Source of the DNA: Trichobilharzia szidati
Taxonomy: Eukaryota > Platyhelminthes > Trematoda > Strigeidida > Schistosomatidae
Assembly (NCBI GenBank): GCA_944472155.2
Contig: OX235271.1
Coordinates: 25,180,977 to 25,244,976 of the forward strand
Direction of reading: 5' to 3'
DNA length: 64,000 nt
Shown here: in pieces, positions 54,801 to 64,000 of the stretch
Numbering within the stretch: the stretch's first letter is position 1
Layout of the letters: each line of letters opens with the position of its first letter
Program-made: the position numbers and the translations under genes
The notes under the pieces: model-generated
Told to the model about the DNA's origin: nothing
Databases searched by the model: none
Seen by the model: only the letters and a program-made list of their open reading frames with translations

Positions 54801-55244
54801 TAACTAGTCAAGTTCTTGCAAACCATCCATCATTCAACAATCACAGAAAATTGCTTGGAGTAAATCTATTCAAGGTTTTAGTCAATCACTGCCAACTATG
54901 CCTGCTGATATCTGAAGCGCATGACATAATCAGTATTTGAAATGCTCTCAAATCTTCTAGACTTTTCAGTAGGATGCCTGAAAGATAACAGGATAACTGG
55001 ATTTTAATGAGTACTTAGATTTGTATTCTTAAAGTCGTATCTCTTATCGTGTTATCTGTTATTTTCAGACACGCTTTGAAAGCTCATAATCCACCGGAAA
55101 AAAACAACTTACAAAATCATTCAAGAGATTAGAGAGACCAGAGAGAAGTCAAATTTTGGATTATGCACATCGATGCCGAAGTTAAATCCACTGAGGAATA
55201 CCTTTTTAGGTGAAACTGTGATTGATTAGATCCATTGTAAATAC
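54801..55244. other. Spacer
   Basis: No feature is recognised. Confidence 0.4.
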
Positions 55245-55475
55245 GAGTGAGTCAGTGGTTCCATAGCAGAATACACGCCAACCAAGTAGGGACATCCGGC
55301 TCGATTCCTGGTTGACATACTCCTAAATATCGCTAAGTTGGTAGTAGGCTCATTAAAAACGGGTGGTTAGACGTGAGACTACCAACCACATACCGTTAAA
55401 ACCAATGCTATCGCTACTGAAACTTAAAAAGCCTGAAGCATTTCCCTTCAACTTGGAATTCAAAGAAAGAAAGAA
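55245..55475 (+). mobile_element. SINE-B
   Basis: It has the head AGTCAGTGGTTCCATAGC, B box GGCTCGATTCC and a diverged tail CCCTTCAACTTGGAATTCAA with an AAAG-rich end. Confidence 0.58.
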
Positions 55476-56454
55476 AACAGCAAATTTATGGACATGTTTC
55501 TTCTGCCGTTTGGTTACCCATATTTCCTTCAGAGAATCAACCAGCTGTCAGATGTGGAATTCACGGCTTCTCATCCCGTCATTCATGCATCTTCTAGTAT
55601 TCAGTGTTACTAATATTGAGCTGACTTGTGGATCTTTGGGGATTAAGGCGTCTGAAATGAAGTGCTAGTGAACATTTTTATCTACAGCCCTTTTGGGCTA
55701 GAAATCCAAAATATGTAATAATGCATGAAGTCTGTAATCGTTATCTTGAACCAGCGTGGCTTAATGGTAGCTGCTTAGACATGGTACTCAGTAGGCCAAC
55801 AGTTAGACATTTGGTGGAGAGGGAAGGATCTTGACTGTCTGACTAGAAATAGTTCACAGGGGTGTACAAACTTTCTCTTGGTCGTTTTTAGATATTCTGA
55901 AAATTTTTCATCAATTCTTACCAAATTATGTTGTTTCTTTTCAAAAGCACTGAATCCATTATTGAGCCGTACTATTTTAGATTCTTTTATTTTCTGTTCG
56001 GCTTGTTATAAGCAGATTTTAAGGGTTAATGCAGCTTTATACTCATTAGAATGTACAACCCTTCATTCTTAAATCCAATTTAACTGTTTACAGTATATTT
56101 TCTTTTTCAAGCACATTATATTTAGTACTTTTAGACATTCTGATTAGATTTCGATTGTTCATCAGTTGCAACTTCTACTTAGTCTTTGTGTAATGTTCTT
56201 GTTATTCAGTGTCACTTGGGTAGTTAATGTCCCTACACCTTCCTTAACTGATTTTATCATCGTACGCGGGGCCCTCAGTCAGAACCCTAATGGTAAGTGG
56301 CTTCTTAAGCCTGGTTCCGTAGGACACTTCAGCAGTATGCACTCATGACATCACACTGGAACGAACCCATAGACTACAAAAGTCGGGACCTGTGGGGTCC
56401 ACTAGGTTCAGTGTGAAGAAAAATACTCACCGATAGTAGTGGCTCTGCATACTG
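55476..56454. other. Spacer with SINE-like scraps
   Basis: A weak tRNA-like stretch (GCGTGGCTTAATGGTAGC, 55754) and a minus-strand SINE-A fragment (56310-56350) are present. No gene is recognised. Confidence 0.4.
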
Positions 56455-56640
56455 GTAGAAGTTAGGAATGATGGCACAGCCACACCATTGGCTCAGTGGT
56501 TAACAAGCTTGCCATCTGACATGAAGGTCCCCTACGGGACTATGAGTGGATGCTGTTGAAGTGTCCCAAACTAAGACGAAACAGCTGGTTAGTAGTCCAT
56601 GGTTTCTTGTAACTTATATCAGTCTATAATCAGGCTAGGA
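56455..56640 (+). mobile_element. SINE-A
   Basis: It has GGTAGAAGTTAGGAATGATGG, a head with GGCTCAGTGGTTAACAAGC and a decayed B box. The tail is CTGTTGAAGTGTCCC, CTAAGACGAAACAGCTGG. The hammerhead core is altered (TTGAAGT). Confidence 0.62.
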
Positions 56641-57239
56641 TTAATTTCATCAATGGATCGATCATCAACTCCACACCAAAATGACACAAATAGAATTGAA
56701 GGTAATTTATTAGTTTTCCTTGGTTTGCAATCATGTTATCAAAAATACACCTCGATAAATAAAGCATAAATGCTGTCACAAAATTTGTTTTAAATAAATT
56801 TGTCCAATAAAAAATACATCCATCACATGTTTTGAAGAGATTATCCACTTCATCTAATTACTCTTGAACAAAATTGTTATACGCATATATAAAGAACGCA
56901 ATACTTTTAGCAAATTAATTAGCATAAACTTGAAGAAGAGTCAGATGACGTCCATCATTTGATTTTGACCACATAAAATTACGTAATATACACAATACAA
57001 ATTCGTTTTCTGTTTCACCCTAGATATATATATATATATACATAACTATCATTGGATTTCTCTTTAGGATCAAGATAAACCCATAAATACTTTACTGCAT
57101 ACAAGAGGGAGTGTATTATCCATCCATAAATTCTTAGAATTGATGCAATAGAAGTGTGTCATTTCTGTCATTACCTGCGCTCGTAGTGATACAAAGAGAT
57201 TCGAAATTTTCAAAGGGTTTGGTAGAGATAGTGCTCTTT
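56641..57239. other. AT-rich spacer
   Basis: It contains an AT dinucleotide run (57024-57041). No gene is recognised. Confidence 0.45.
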
Positions 57240-57320
57240 TTATTTATGAGCTAGAGGAGGGCTGCCAGCCTCAAACTCACCCCTGCTCCTCTCCTGGCTT
57301 ACAGTCGCCTAGTTAAATAG
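57240..57320 (-). mobile_element. SINE-B body fragment
   Basis: The minus strand has GTAAGCCAGGAGAGGAGC and GAGTTTGAGGCTGGCAGCCC, a piece of the SINE-B body without head or tail. Confidence 0.45.
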
Positions 57321-57419
57321 GTGAGGTTCAGCAGCACGACACCCAGCTGTCGCACTCGGCACGAACACGTATAAAAGTGAAACCCAGTGATTTTTGCATA
57401 TATTCCCCTGAAATAATAA

Positions 57420-57575
57420 GTAAGTTTTGTACCTGAGATGGATGATTTTGGTGTGGCTGCGTTCCCTGGACTGAGTTTTAATGCTTGCACCGAAGATTTT
57501 GTCTAGAAAGAAAACAAAAGCTTCGTAGTAAAACCACCCGACTCAGAGAATGCAGCCACACCAAAAATAGGTCTC
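57420..57575. repeat. Inverted pair of PLE terminal fragments
   Basis: GATGATTTTGGTGTGGCTGC and, inverted, GCAGCCACACCAAAA flank CTTCGTAGTAAAACCACCCG. They are short arms of the terminus seen at 10013-10130 and at 48210. Confidence 0.5.
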
Positions 57576-58214
57576 CTTTTGCCTAAACCAAATAACCGCC
57601 AATGTGGCAATACTTGTATAGAATCTTTGATTACTAGAAGTTACAATCATTTGGATAATGGATGTCATTTTTTCTCATTTTTGGAATATTTATTCCACTT
57701 TCGAAGCTTTTTTATTCATGTTGGTACACTGCCTTCAAATGTTCACTGATTCTGTCTTTTCCTTGAAAATGTAAATGCTTCTGATGAAATCAAGTCACAT
57801 TCGTAAATGATCTGGGGGAAATTTAACTAAGAAAGTTTCCGTCAAGTAACAGAGGTTGAATCTGGAGTCAACAGGGTCCTTGTGATTGAATGCCACCTAA
57901 CTCTACTTGTCATGTCACATAGTTTGTTGTTCACATGATAAACTTTGTCTATACATTTTTATCACATGCATCAGAATTGATCCTGTGCAAGAATAGCTTC
58001 AACTGTCACCTTTGTTACTTGTCTTCACGTGTCGGTAGCGTTCCAAGCATATAACCATTCTAAGCACGTATTGTCAACAATCAGAGATCAGTGTAGATTC
58101 CACCAGAAGTCGACATTAGTGAAAATGAAGTCTACAATAAAATTAACCGAAATACCTATTAAACTCGAAACCTCAGTTTACCTATCTGCAGTACAACATG
58201 GCTATTAGATGGAT
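57576..58214. other. Spacer
   Basis: No feature is recognised. Confidence 0.4.
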
Positions 58215-58480
58215 GTCCTAACGTTATAATGAGAAGTCTTGACCAGTAAGTGATGCGAATCTTCATTCGTGACTTTGGTTGGTGGCAGAGTGGGTCATTC
58301 AGTTCCAAGTTAGTAGCCTGCTGATTGGTCAGCAGGCTCATTTTGTAATCTGAACACCATGAGTCCAATATTTAGCAATGCCGTGGGTATCAGCTATGGA
58401 GAGTCTCAAGATGGGATGAAACAGATGTCTAGTTATCCTCGAGTCTCAATGATAATTCTCTGTCACAGATGTCGGTTCGT
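58215..58480 (+). mobile_element. SINE-A (diverged)
   Basis: It has the upstream block GAGAAGTCTTGACCAG, GACTTTGGTTGGTGGCAGAG and a decayed hammerhead-like tail GAGTCTCAAGATGGGATGAA. The B box is hardly recognisable. Confidence 0.5.
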
Positions 58481-58564
58481 GATGAATTCGGCAACGAAAT
58501 CAAACGAAATCCTGACAAACACCGAAATTAGCTTTTGACATTGGGAATTTCGAAGTATCTTTTC

Positions 58565-59010
58565 GAAAGCCTTTTTAAAAGTAACAGCTGGTACAACCAG
58601 AAATAGCATTTAACTTAACATCAGCAGACTGTTATCAACAGCAGCTACCTTCGATGACTGCACCCTGAAGATCAGATGGCCAGAAAGAATTACAAACGAG
58701 AAAATCTGGAAACGAACCAATCGATAACTTATTGCTCAATCAATGTGCCGAAAAAATGAAGATGGATCGGGCACACACTAAGGACACTGTTGAGTAATAC
58801 CTTGCGCCAGGCACTCGATTGGGACCTACATGGAAAAAGAGTTAGGCGCGGATTTAAGGGGAGCTTGGGGGAGATCATGTGAGGAGGAGGAGGAGATAGA
58901 CAGCCTATGGGCAATTGTGAAGCCAGTTAGTGAAGATTGCAGCTAACAGGACGAAACGGAGATGTACTACAGAATCCCTATGTTCAGCTAGTAACCCAAG
59001 GAAATGATAC
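58565..59010 (+). mobile_element. RTE LINE 3' end (old)
   Basis: LKIRWPERITNEKIWKRTN can be read near 58665-58720. NEDGSGTH-like, GGDHVRRRRR-like and SLCSASNPRK follow, ending AACCCAAGGAAATGATACTA. Many changes are present. Confidence 0.7.
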
Positions 59011-59239
59011 TAATATGGCTATAATGTCAAACAGGTAAACCTAAAATGCATAAATTAGCAATTGTGTTTGTTCTAATCTAGTACTTGCCGATTGCCTCCA
59101 ACCATCTAATAGGGTTCTCTCTCTCAATATTTCCCATTTTCTAGATATTTAAGTGAAATTTGAGTTATATTTTAATCCAGCGAAATGAAGTCTCCCTGTT
59201 TTTTTCTTTTATATTCGTTATTATTATTATTACTTCAGA

Positions 59240-60055
59240 ATATATTGATGCGAAAAGCAACAAGTTGGCAGAAGAAGCATCAAAGATAGGACTTCCTTCA
59301 GGTGAACATAGAGAAAACAGAGGTGATGAAGATTCCTGGGCAACACCAACAACAGCAACAACAACAACAGACAACAATCAGCATGGAAGGAACCTGAAAG
59401 AAACAACCTCTTTCAGCTACCTGGAAAGCATCGTTTCAACTGCAGGCAGACGGAACTGATGACGATATCAAAGCAAGAATCAGAAAAGCAAGACAAGCTT
59501 TCACTACTCTCAAGTCTGTGTGGAGGTCAACAGCACTCAGAATCAAAAATAAGATCCGGATTTTCAACTCCAATGTGAAGTCAGTCGGTGCTACTATACG
59601 GATCAGAGACTTGGCCAGCGTGTCATAAAGAGCATCTCAAACAAACTACGGACCTTCATAAACCGTAGTTGTCTTCGCTCAATACCACTCAAGATCAGAT
59701 GGCCGGCCAGAAGAGATAAGCAACAGGGATCTCTGGCAATGAGCGAACCAACCCAGTAGGAACCGATTTTGAAACAAATAGGCAGGAAGAAATGGAGATT
59801 GATTGGCTGGCCATAATCTGAGGAAACCATCAAGTGACATCACTAGACAAGCCATTGCTCGAGCGGAACCTGAAAGGGAAGCGGCGAGTTGGACGTCAGT
59901 GCAAGGGTGACTTGGAGGAGGTGATGTGAAGAGGAGATGAAAGCGTGTGGGGAGACTTGGAGCCAGGTGAAGACTGTAGCAGAGAACTGAACGCAATGGA
60001 GACGCATGCTGAAGCCCTATGTTCCTCTAGGAATTAAAGGAAACAATAATAATAA
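59240..60055 (+). mobile_element. RTE LINE 3' end
   Basis: The open start (59240-59459) reads DAKSNKLAEEASKIGLPSGE and then a CAACAACAACAA tract, RNLKETTSFSYLESIVST. The rest is collinear with 36235-37010, ending TAAAGGAAACAATAATAATA. It extends a little further 5' than the sister copies. Confidence 0.85.
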
Positions 60056-60264
60056 TATTTGATGTGACAACTGACTATGGCACAGAGTCATTTTATGAGT
60101 CTTGTTTCATTGAATTTTACGCTACTTTGATTTCAAAATCCCCCACTTATATGCACTTGATTACTTAATACTTCACAGATGACTAGGATATCTCTTTTTC
60201 ATTTAACAATTCTTCATGCATTTTAAATTCCTCCTTCTCTTCCTTATCCTTATATTATACTTGT

Positions 60265-60440
60265 TTGTCGGTAGTTGAATAGTAGAATGCTATCCAGCCA
60301 AGCAAAAGTGGTCTAAGTGTAATTCATGGCCAACGGACTCTTAAATCACACCTATCGACCACACCGCGAAAAAATCAAAACCACCACAGATATTGAAACC
60401 TCAAAGCTTCAAGCAGCATGTTCCAAATGGAAAGCATAGA
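60265..60440 (+). mobile_element. SINE-B (diverged)
   Basis: It has the GGTAGTTGAATAGTAGAATGC head, a GTAATTCATGGCCAACG B-box region and a GCATGTTCCAAATGGAAAGC tail. Confidence 0.5.
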
Positions 60441-60779
60441 AATGAGAACAAAATTACATTATGCTTGAATAATTTGTTTTTATCAAGTCGTTTTATTGTC
60501 CTTTCGCGGTGTACTATTGGTCATGAACTACTGGCTCAACCCATATTAAAAAGTGTACTTATATAATTCACTGAAAGTGAAACTGTCTGAAATAGCCGTG
60601 AATTAGGTGGAAGGTGATGATAAAAGGTGAAATGGGAATGTGAGTCAAAGCAGAACTCAAACTAGCGATCTGTGTTTCAAACCATTATGTTACGACACTA
60701 AACTGCTAACTAGGTCACCATTTCTCATTCTCATCCTCCCCTTCTGTTAATTTACTGTAATTAGGACTCGTACCCACCA
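60441..60779. other. Spacer
   Basis: A weak tRNA-like minus-strand stretch lies at 60640-60715. Nothing else is recognised. Confidence 0.35.
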
Positions 60780-61130
60780 CTAATATTAAGTCACTTCTTC
60801 TAGATGGTTTAGCGACTTGGTGCGTCAAGAAAAGCATTTCTAACAGGCTGCAGAACTTCACACCATCAGCTGCCTTTGCTCCATATTTAAGACCAAGTGG
60901 CCAGAAAAAATTAGCAACAATAAAATCTGGGAACGAATGAATCAAGAACCTATTGCCCAACAAATATCCTGAGGAAAATGGAGGTGATTTGGACACACTC
61001 TGAGGAGACCGATGAAAGCTCATGGGCGATCACAGGACCAGCTTAAGAGGACTGCATAAGACAGGAGAAATTGAAGATGTGCCATTGAAGCCTTATATTT
61101 CACTTGGAACCGAAGGGAATAATACTAATT
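60780..61130 (+). mobile_element. RTE LINE 3' end (old, shortened)
   Basis: LRPSGQKKLATIKSGNE-like sequence lies near 60885-60935 and NGGDLDTL-like near 60980. The end is CACTTGGAACCGAAGGGAATAATACTAA. Part of the middle is deleted. Confidence 0.7.
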
Positions 61131-61224
61131 AGTAATGACAATAATCTATCAAGAAATAGGACAGAGAAAAGAAAAAGTCTTGCAAAGATATGTTTTCGGA
61201 AACTTCGTCCTCAAAAGGTGTATT

Positions 61225-61445
61225 TTGGCCTCTGGTGACTACCAGTGGAATCCAGGATGTACCTGCATCCCCAGTTGCTAATGGTAGTGTTCACACTGCA
61301 TCCATCGTTTCCATTGCAAAAGTATTATCCAGTAGTGTGAACAACACCATCAGCAATTTAGAATGCAGGTACGTCCAGGTGGCAAGTCGCAAATAGGACG
61401 AAATGCAAATGCTGTCTGTATTTCACTGCTAGTCACCGTCAGTCA
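61225..61445. repeat. SM-alpha-like palindromic repeat
   Basis: The outer arms GTGACTACCAGTGGAATCC and, inverted, TTTCACTGCTAGTCACCG flank an inner inverted repeat (TTGCTAATGGTAGTGTTCACAC / GTGTGAACAACACCATCAGCAA, about 61282-61359, partial match). The plus module near 61367-61410 reads GTCCAGGTGGCAAGTCGC, ATAGGACGAAATGC. The CUGANGA core is lost. The minus side has lost its module. Confidence 0.62.
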
Positions 61446-61859
61446 AGATAAATTTGTGTGAACTTATGTATAAAAATGCAATTTTACGGTGGTTGCTTGC
61501 TTTTTAGAATGAAGCCACCAAAAATATATCTGTCTGATGAGCTTCTTGTTCTTTTCTCAAAAATCAGAAATGACAAAAAAGGACCTGATTATAAAACTGA
61601 CAGTCACGTATTCTTTATCCACATGACAGTTGAGCATTGTCTATGATGACTGCAGTCAAATAATAACCTGATTAGAAGTTATATGTCATCTCTCAAATGG
61701 CAGAGTGACTCATTAATTATTCGATGGCCACCCGTTATGTAATCTATTCACATTCTACTTTATTATTTATTCTATTTATTATGAAATCAGATTTCTGAAC
61801 AGGTGAAGATGTCATTCTATTTGACAAATATTAGCAGTTTCTCTAGGTACTAATTATTT
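61446..61859. other. Spacer
   Basis: No feature is recognised. Confidence 0.4.
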
Positions 61860-62500
61860 TGTGTTCGATATATATGATCAACCCGCCCAAATTGAAGAGT
61901 CTTCTTCTATCCTCTGTCAGGTACCGAATACATTACCAAAGGCCTCTAATTATCGAACACTCAAAACGGCAGACATAAGTGAAGCATGTCCAGCCACTAT
62001 TGCCACCCTAGCCTGCTGTGGAAACAATAAATTCATAAATTTTGTATTTTTTTTCCTTCACGTTCCCCAGTAGAACATAGGGCTTCAAGTCAGTGGCTTG
62101 AAGTTTCTGTAGCAATGTTTATTTTACAGGATGGGGTTGCTAGCCTCATGCCTAACCTTTCCTCTTCACCAGCATTATTTCTGGTTTAGCGAGGTAAAGG
62201 AGTTCGTCGGCCGGGGATCGAACCCCGGACCATGTGCATGGTCGGCGAGCGCCCTAACCGCTATGTCACCGACGCACATAAATTTTGTATTACTTCCTTT
62301 AATTCATCTGCTAAGTCTTATAATGACGCCTATCTCTTACTGATACTTTTTAAATGCAATCTACCGATATTATTGATTCAATGTAATTTAAAACAGCATT
62401 AATGTTGTTAATAACAATAATTCTTTAATTATTACTGTCATATAACTGTACAACCTGCTGACGAATGCATTGAAAAGAATTTTTTCTTTGTACATGAATC
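61860..62500 (+). pseudogene. PLE C-terminal remnant interrupted by a SINE-B
   Basis: EESSSILCQVPNTLPKASN then LKTADISEACPATIATL (61890-62020) match the FSIIYRVPDKLPKSS...LLQTAEAIAI region of 11864-12268. The UTR resumes after the SINE at 62277 and ends in the terminal fold 62447-62494. There CTGACGA (full core) and GAAA are present with a 5-bp helix III, and TGTAC/GTACA can pair as stem I, but with six extra bases before the core. Confidence 0.65.
62049..62276 (-). mobile_element. SINE-B with 15-bp target-site duplication
   Basis: CATAAATTTTGTATT stands at both 62034-62048 and 62277-62291, fixing the ends exactly. The minus-strand order is: head TGCGTCGGTGACATAGCGG, B box GGGGTTCGATCCCC, body CTCGCTAAACCAGAAATAATG, GGTTAGGCATGAGGCTAGC, and tail CCCTATGTTCTACTGGGG then GAAGG. 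Confidence 0.88.
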
Positions 62501-63173
62501 AATCTTTTGAAGTGATATAACTTTATGCTGAAAAGCTACTCGCTATCTCTGATTGCTTAAATTTCTCAAGAGAATTATTAGCATAAACAATTGAAAACAA
62601 TTACACAAATTCAAAAATATAAACTTTAGGAACAATTATCCAGAATGATTGTGAATTTCCGGGTTCATTGTTAGTATATCTACTACCACTGGAGATTGAT
62701 TGAAAAGAGTTGAAACATTTAATATCCGTAAAAACAGAAAACACTGAGCAAGTTATAGTAAAAATAGTAAAGATAAAAATAACCAACAGTGAAACTAAAT
62801 AAAGACGTGTCATGTAATAATTGAAGGATGGAGATAAGACTCATCGCGAGGTGTTTTCGTGCATAGTGTAGCAAACATCCTGACAGATATCCCAGCTGCG
62901 TAAAAAGACGTTAATATAACACATTTAAAACAGCAAAATGTAGCATTTGATATGATTACAGCATTCCTCTGGGCATGTCATACAAAATCAGCTACCCAAG
63001 GACACTCAAGTCACAATTGACCACCTTCGTTCTAATTATACAAGTATTTGGAGACGAAAGCATGGCATGTTTGATTCGCAATAACACATCTTCACTCTCA
63101 CAGTTGGTATTCTGTACGCAGAGTTATAGAAATTTGTGTTGCTTGTTTAAAGGAATACTGTAAACAACATCCG
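62501..63173. other. Spacer
   Basis: No gene or repeat is recognised. Confidence 0.4.
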
Positions 63174-63181
63174 AAATGTCA

Positions 63182-63417
63182 CATTTTTTATTCCTTCACG
63201 TTCCCCAGTGGAACATAGGGCTTCAAGCTAGTGGCTTGAGGTTTCTGTAGCAGTGTTTATTTTACAGGATGGGGTTGCTAGCCTCATTCTCAACCTTTCC
63301 TGTTTACCAGCATTATTTCTGGCTCAGCGAGGTAAAGGAGTGCGTCGGTCGGAGATCGAACTCCGAACCATGTGGATGGTCGGCTAGCATCCTAAACACT
63401 GTGCCACCGGTGCGTCA
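63182..63417 (-). mobile_element. SINE-B, near-identical neighbour of the copy at 62049
   Basis: It has the same orientation and order, with GGAGTTCGATCTCC in place of the perfect B box. AAATGTCA flanks it at 63174-63181 and 63418-63425, a short candidate duplication. It keeps the tail CCCTATGTTCCACTGGGGAA. Confidence 0.82.
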
Positions 63418-63594
63418 AAATGTCATTTTTGGTTGCTTTAAAGGTGTTTCTCATGGATCGTTTTCACAGCTAAGATATCTGCTGCACTGTTCGCTATACT
63501 ATGCACGGAAACACCTTGTGGCTACTTGTGTCTTCACCGCTGACTGAAAAACAATGCTTTTCAAAGATCATTATTCTCGTTATTGCTATTGTTC

Positions 63595-63745
63595 AGTCTT
63601 CTGAGCTGAATAGTTTAAGTGAGATTTTATTGTCCACTGTCTCAAGACAACATCTTCATCACCCAACTTCAAAGTGAAGTTTAGTACAGTGATTCCTCCT
63701 CTGATGCCTTCAATGAAGACTTCTGGATTAAACCATCTAGCTAAG
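63595..63745 (-). mobile_element. Orphan terminus of the 10-kb PLE lineage (diverged)
   Basis: The minus strand has GATGAAGATGTTGTCTTG, GACAGTGGACAATAAAATC and TTCAGCTCAGAAG. GAAA is lost. It lies close to the window end. Confidence 0.45.
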
Positions 63746-64000
63746 TGGACACGACAACATTTGGGAAGTATTCACCTGAGCTGTAAGACCCTAAATTGCT
63801 TCAAAAATCAGTAAATGATGTTATTAGTATGTGAAAATGGCAGACAGGTTGTCAGTTAGTATTTCCACGCATTAAATAACCATTAATAAATAAGTTAGAA
63901 TTTACTGCAAAATGCAGAAAAAATTCTATATACTACTGAAAACTGGAAAACATATGCACACAAAAATACACCTTTCAAATTTGCATTTCAAAAGCACCAA
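63746..64000. other. Window-end spacer
   Basis: No feature is recognised. Confidence 0.4.

Noticed and set aside
1..64000. CRISPR arrays, operons, Shine-Dalgarno sites, phage genes
   Set aside because: None seen; the content is eukaryotic repeat DNA.

Overview
The window looks like nuclear DNA of a blood fluke, most likely Schistosoma or a close relative. This is inferred from the combination of AT-rich, gene-poor sequence; RTE-type LINE 3' ends with AAT-repeat tails; many Penelope-like elements (PLEs) with GIY-YIG endonuclease ends; and tRNA-headed SINEs carrying the hammerhead-type module known from schistosome SM-alpha repeats. No database was consulted, so the species is not fixed.

Only one convincing host gene is visible: a minus-strand ORF at 39892-40641 for a 249-residue protein with four IQ (calmodulin-binding) motifs. 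An AG splice acceptor lies 4 bases before its ATG, and AATAAA lies shortly after its stop.

Nearly everything else recognisable is mobile DNA. (1) RTE-clade LINE 3' ends, at least fourteen copies; the longest (13432-14650, minus) keeps part of the reverse transcriptase. (2) PLEs, at least fourteen coding or terminal fragments in two main lineages. One lineage is at 10013-11362 and 29536-30690. The other is at 6486-7245, 11650-12830, 17905-18985, 34205-35300, 35430-37150, 38040-38825, 46282-47160, 47330-48066, 49542-50809 and 61860-62500. The open frames at 10073-11257 and 34217-35188 keep both a YVDD reverse transcriptase box and a GIY-YIG domain. (3) One CR1/jockey-like C-terminus (30968-31549, minus). 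(4) A possible LTR-element gag remnant near 52.7-53.1 kb. (5) Three tRNA-headed SINE families: SINE-A with a hammerhead-like 3' module, SINE-B with a tail resembling the RTE LINE 3' end, and SINE-C with a tRNA A-box-like core. SM-alpha-like palindromic units also occur.

Layout: 0-9 kb holds RTE 3' ends, decayed PLE and SINEs. 10-15.5 kb is a minus-strand block of two PLEs, an RTE and a divergent PLE. 17.9-31.5 kb is mixed LINE, PLE, SINE and CR1. 34-39 kb is a plus-strand PLE/RTE cluster with an RTE nested in a PLE. 39.9-40.6 kb is the IQ-motif gene. 42-48 kb is SINEs and PLE fragments. 49.5-50.8 kb is a PLE flanked by 70-bp inverted repeats. 52-64 kb is SINEs, a low-copy repeat, three RTE tails and a PLE remnant interrupted by a SINE with a 15-bp target-site duplication.

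The most interesting theme is self-cleaving RNA. PLE ends and SINE tails repeatedly show hammerhead-ribozyme-like folds. Most have a damaged core, but those at 11659-11699 (minus) and 20920-20968 (minus) keep the conserved core bases and a paired stem I. A second theme is recurrent inverted (head-to-head) copies of PLE ends, SM-alpha units and SINE-C.
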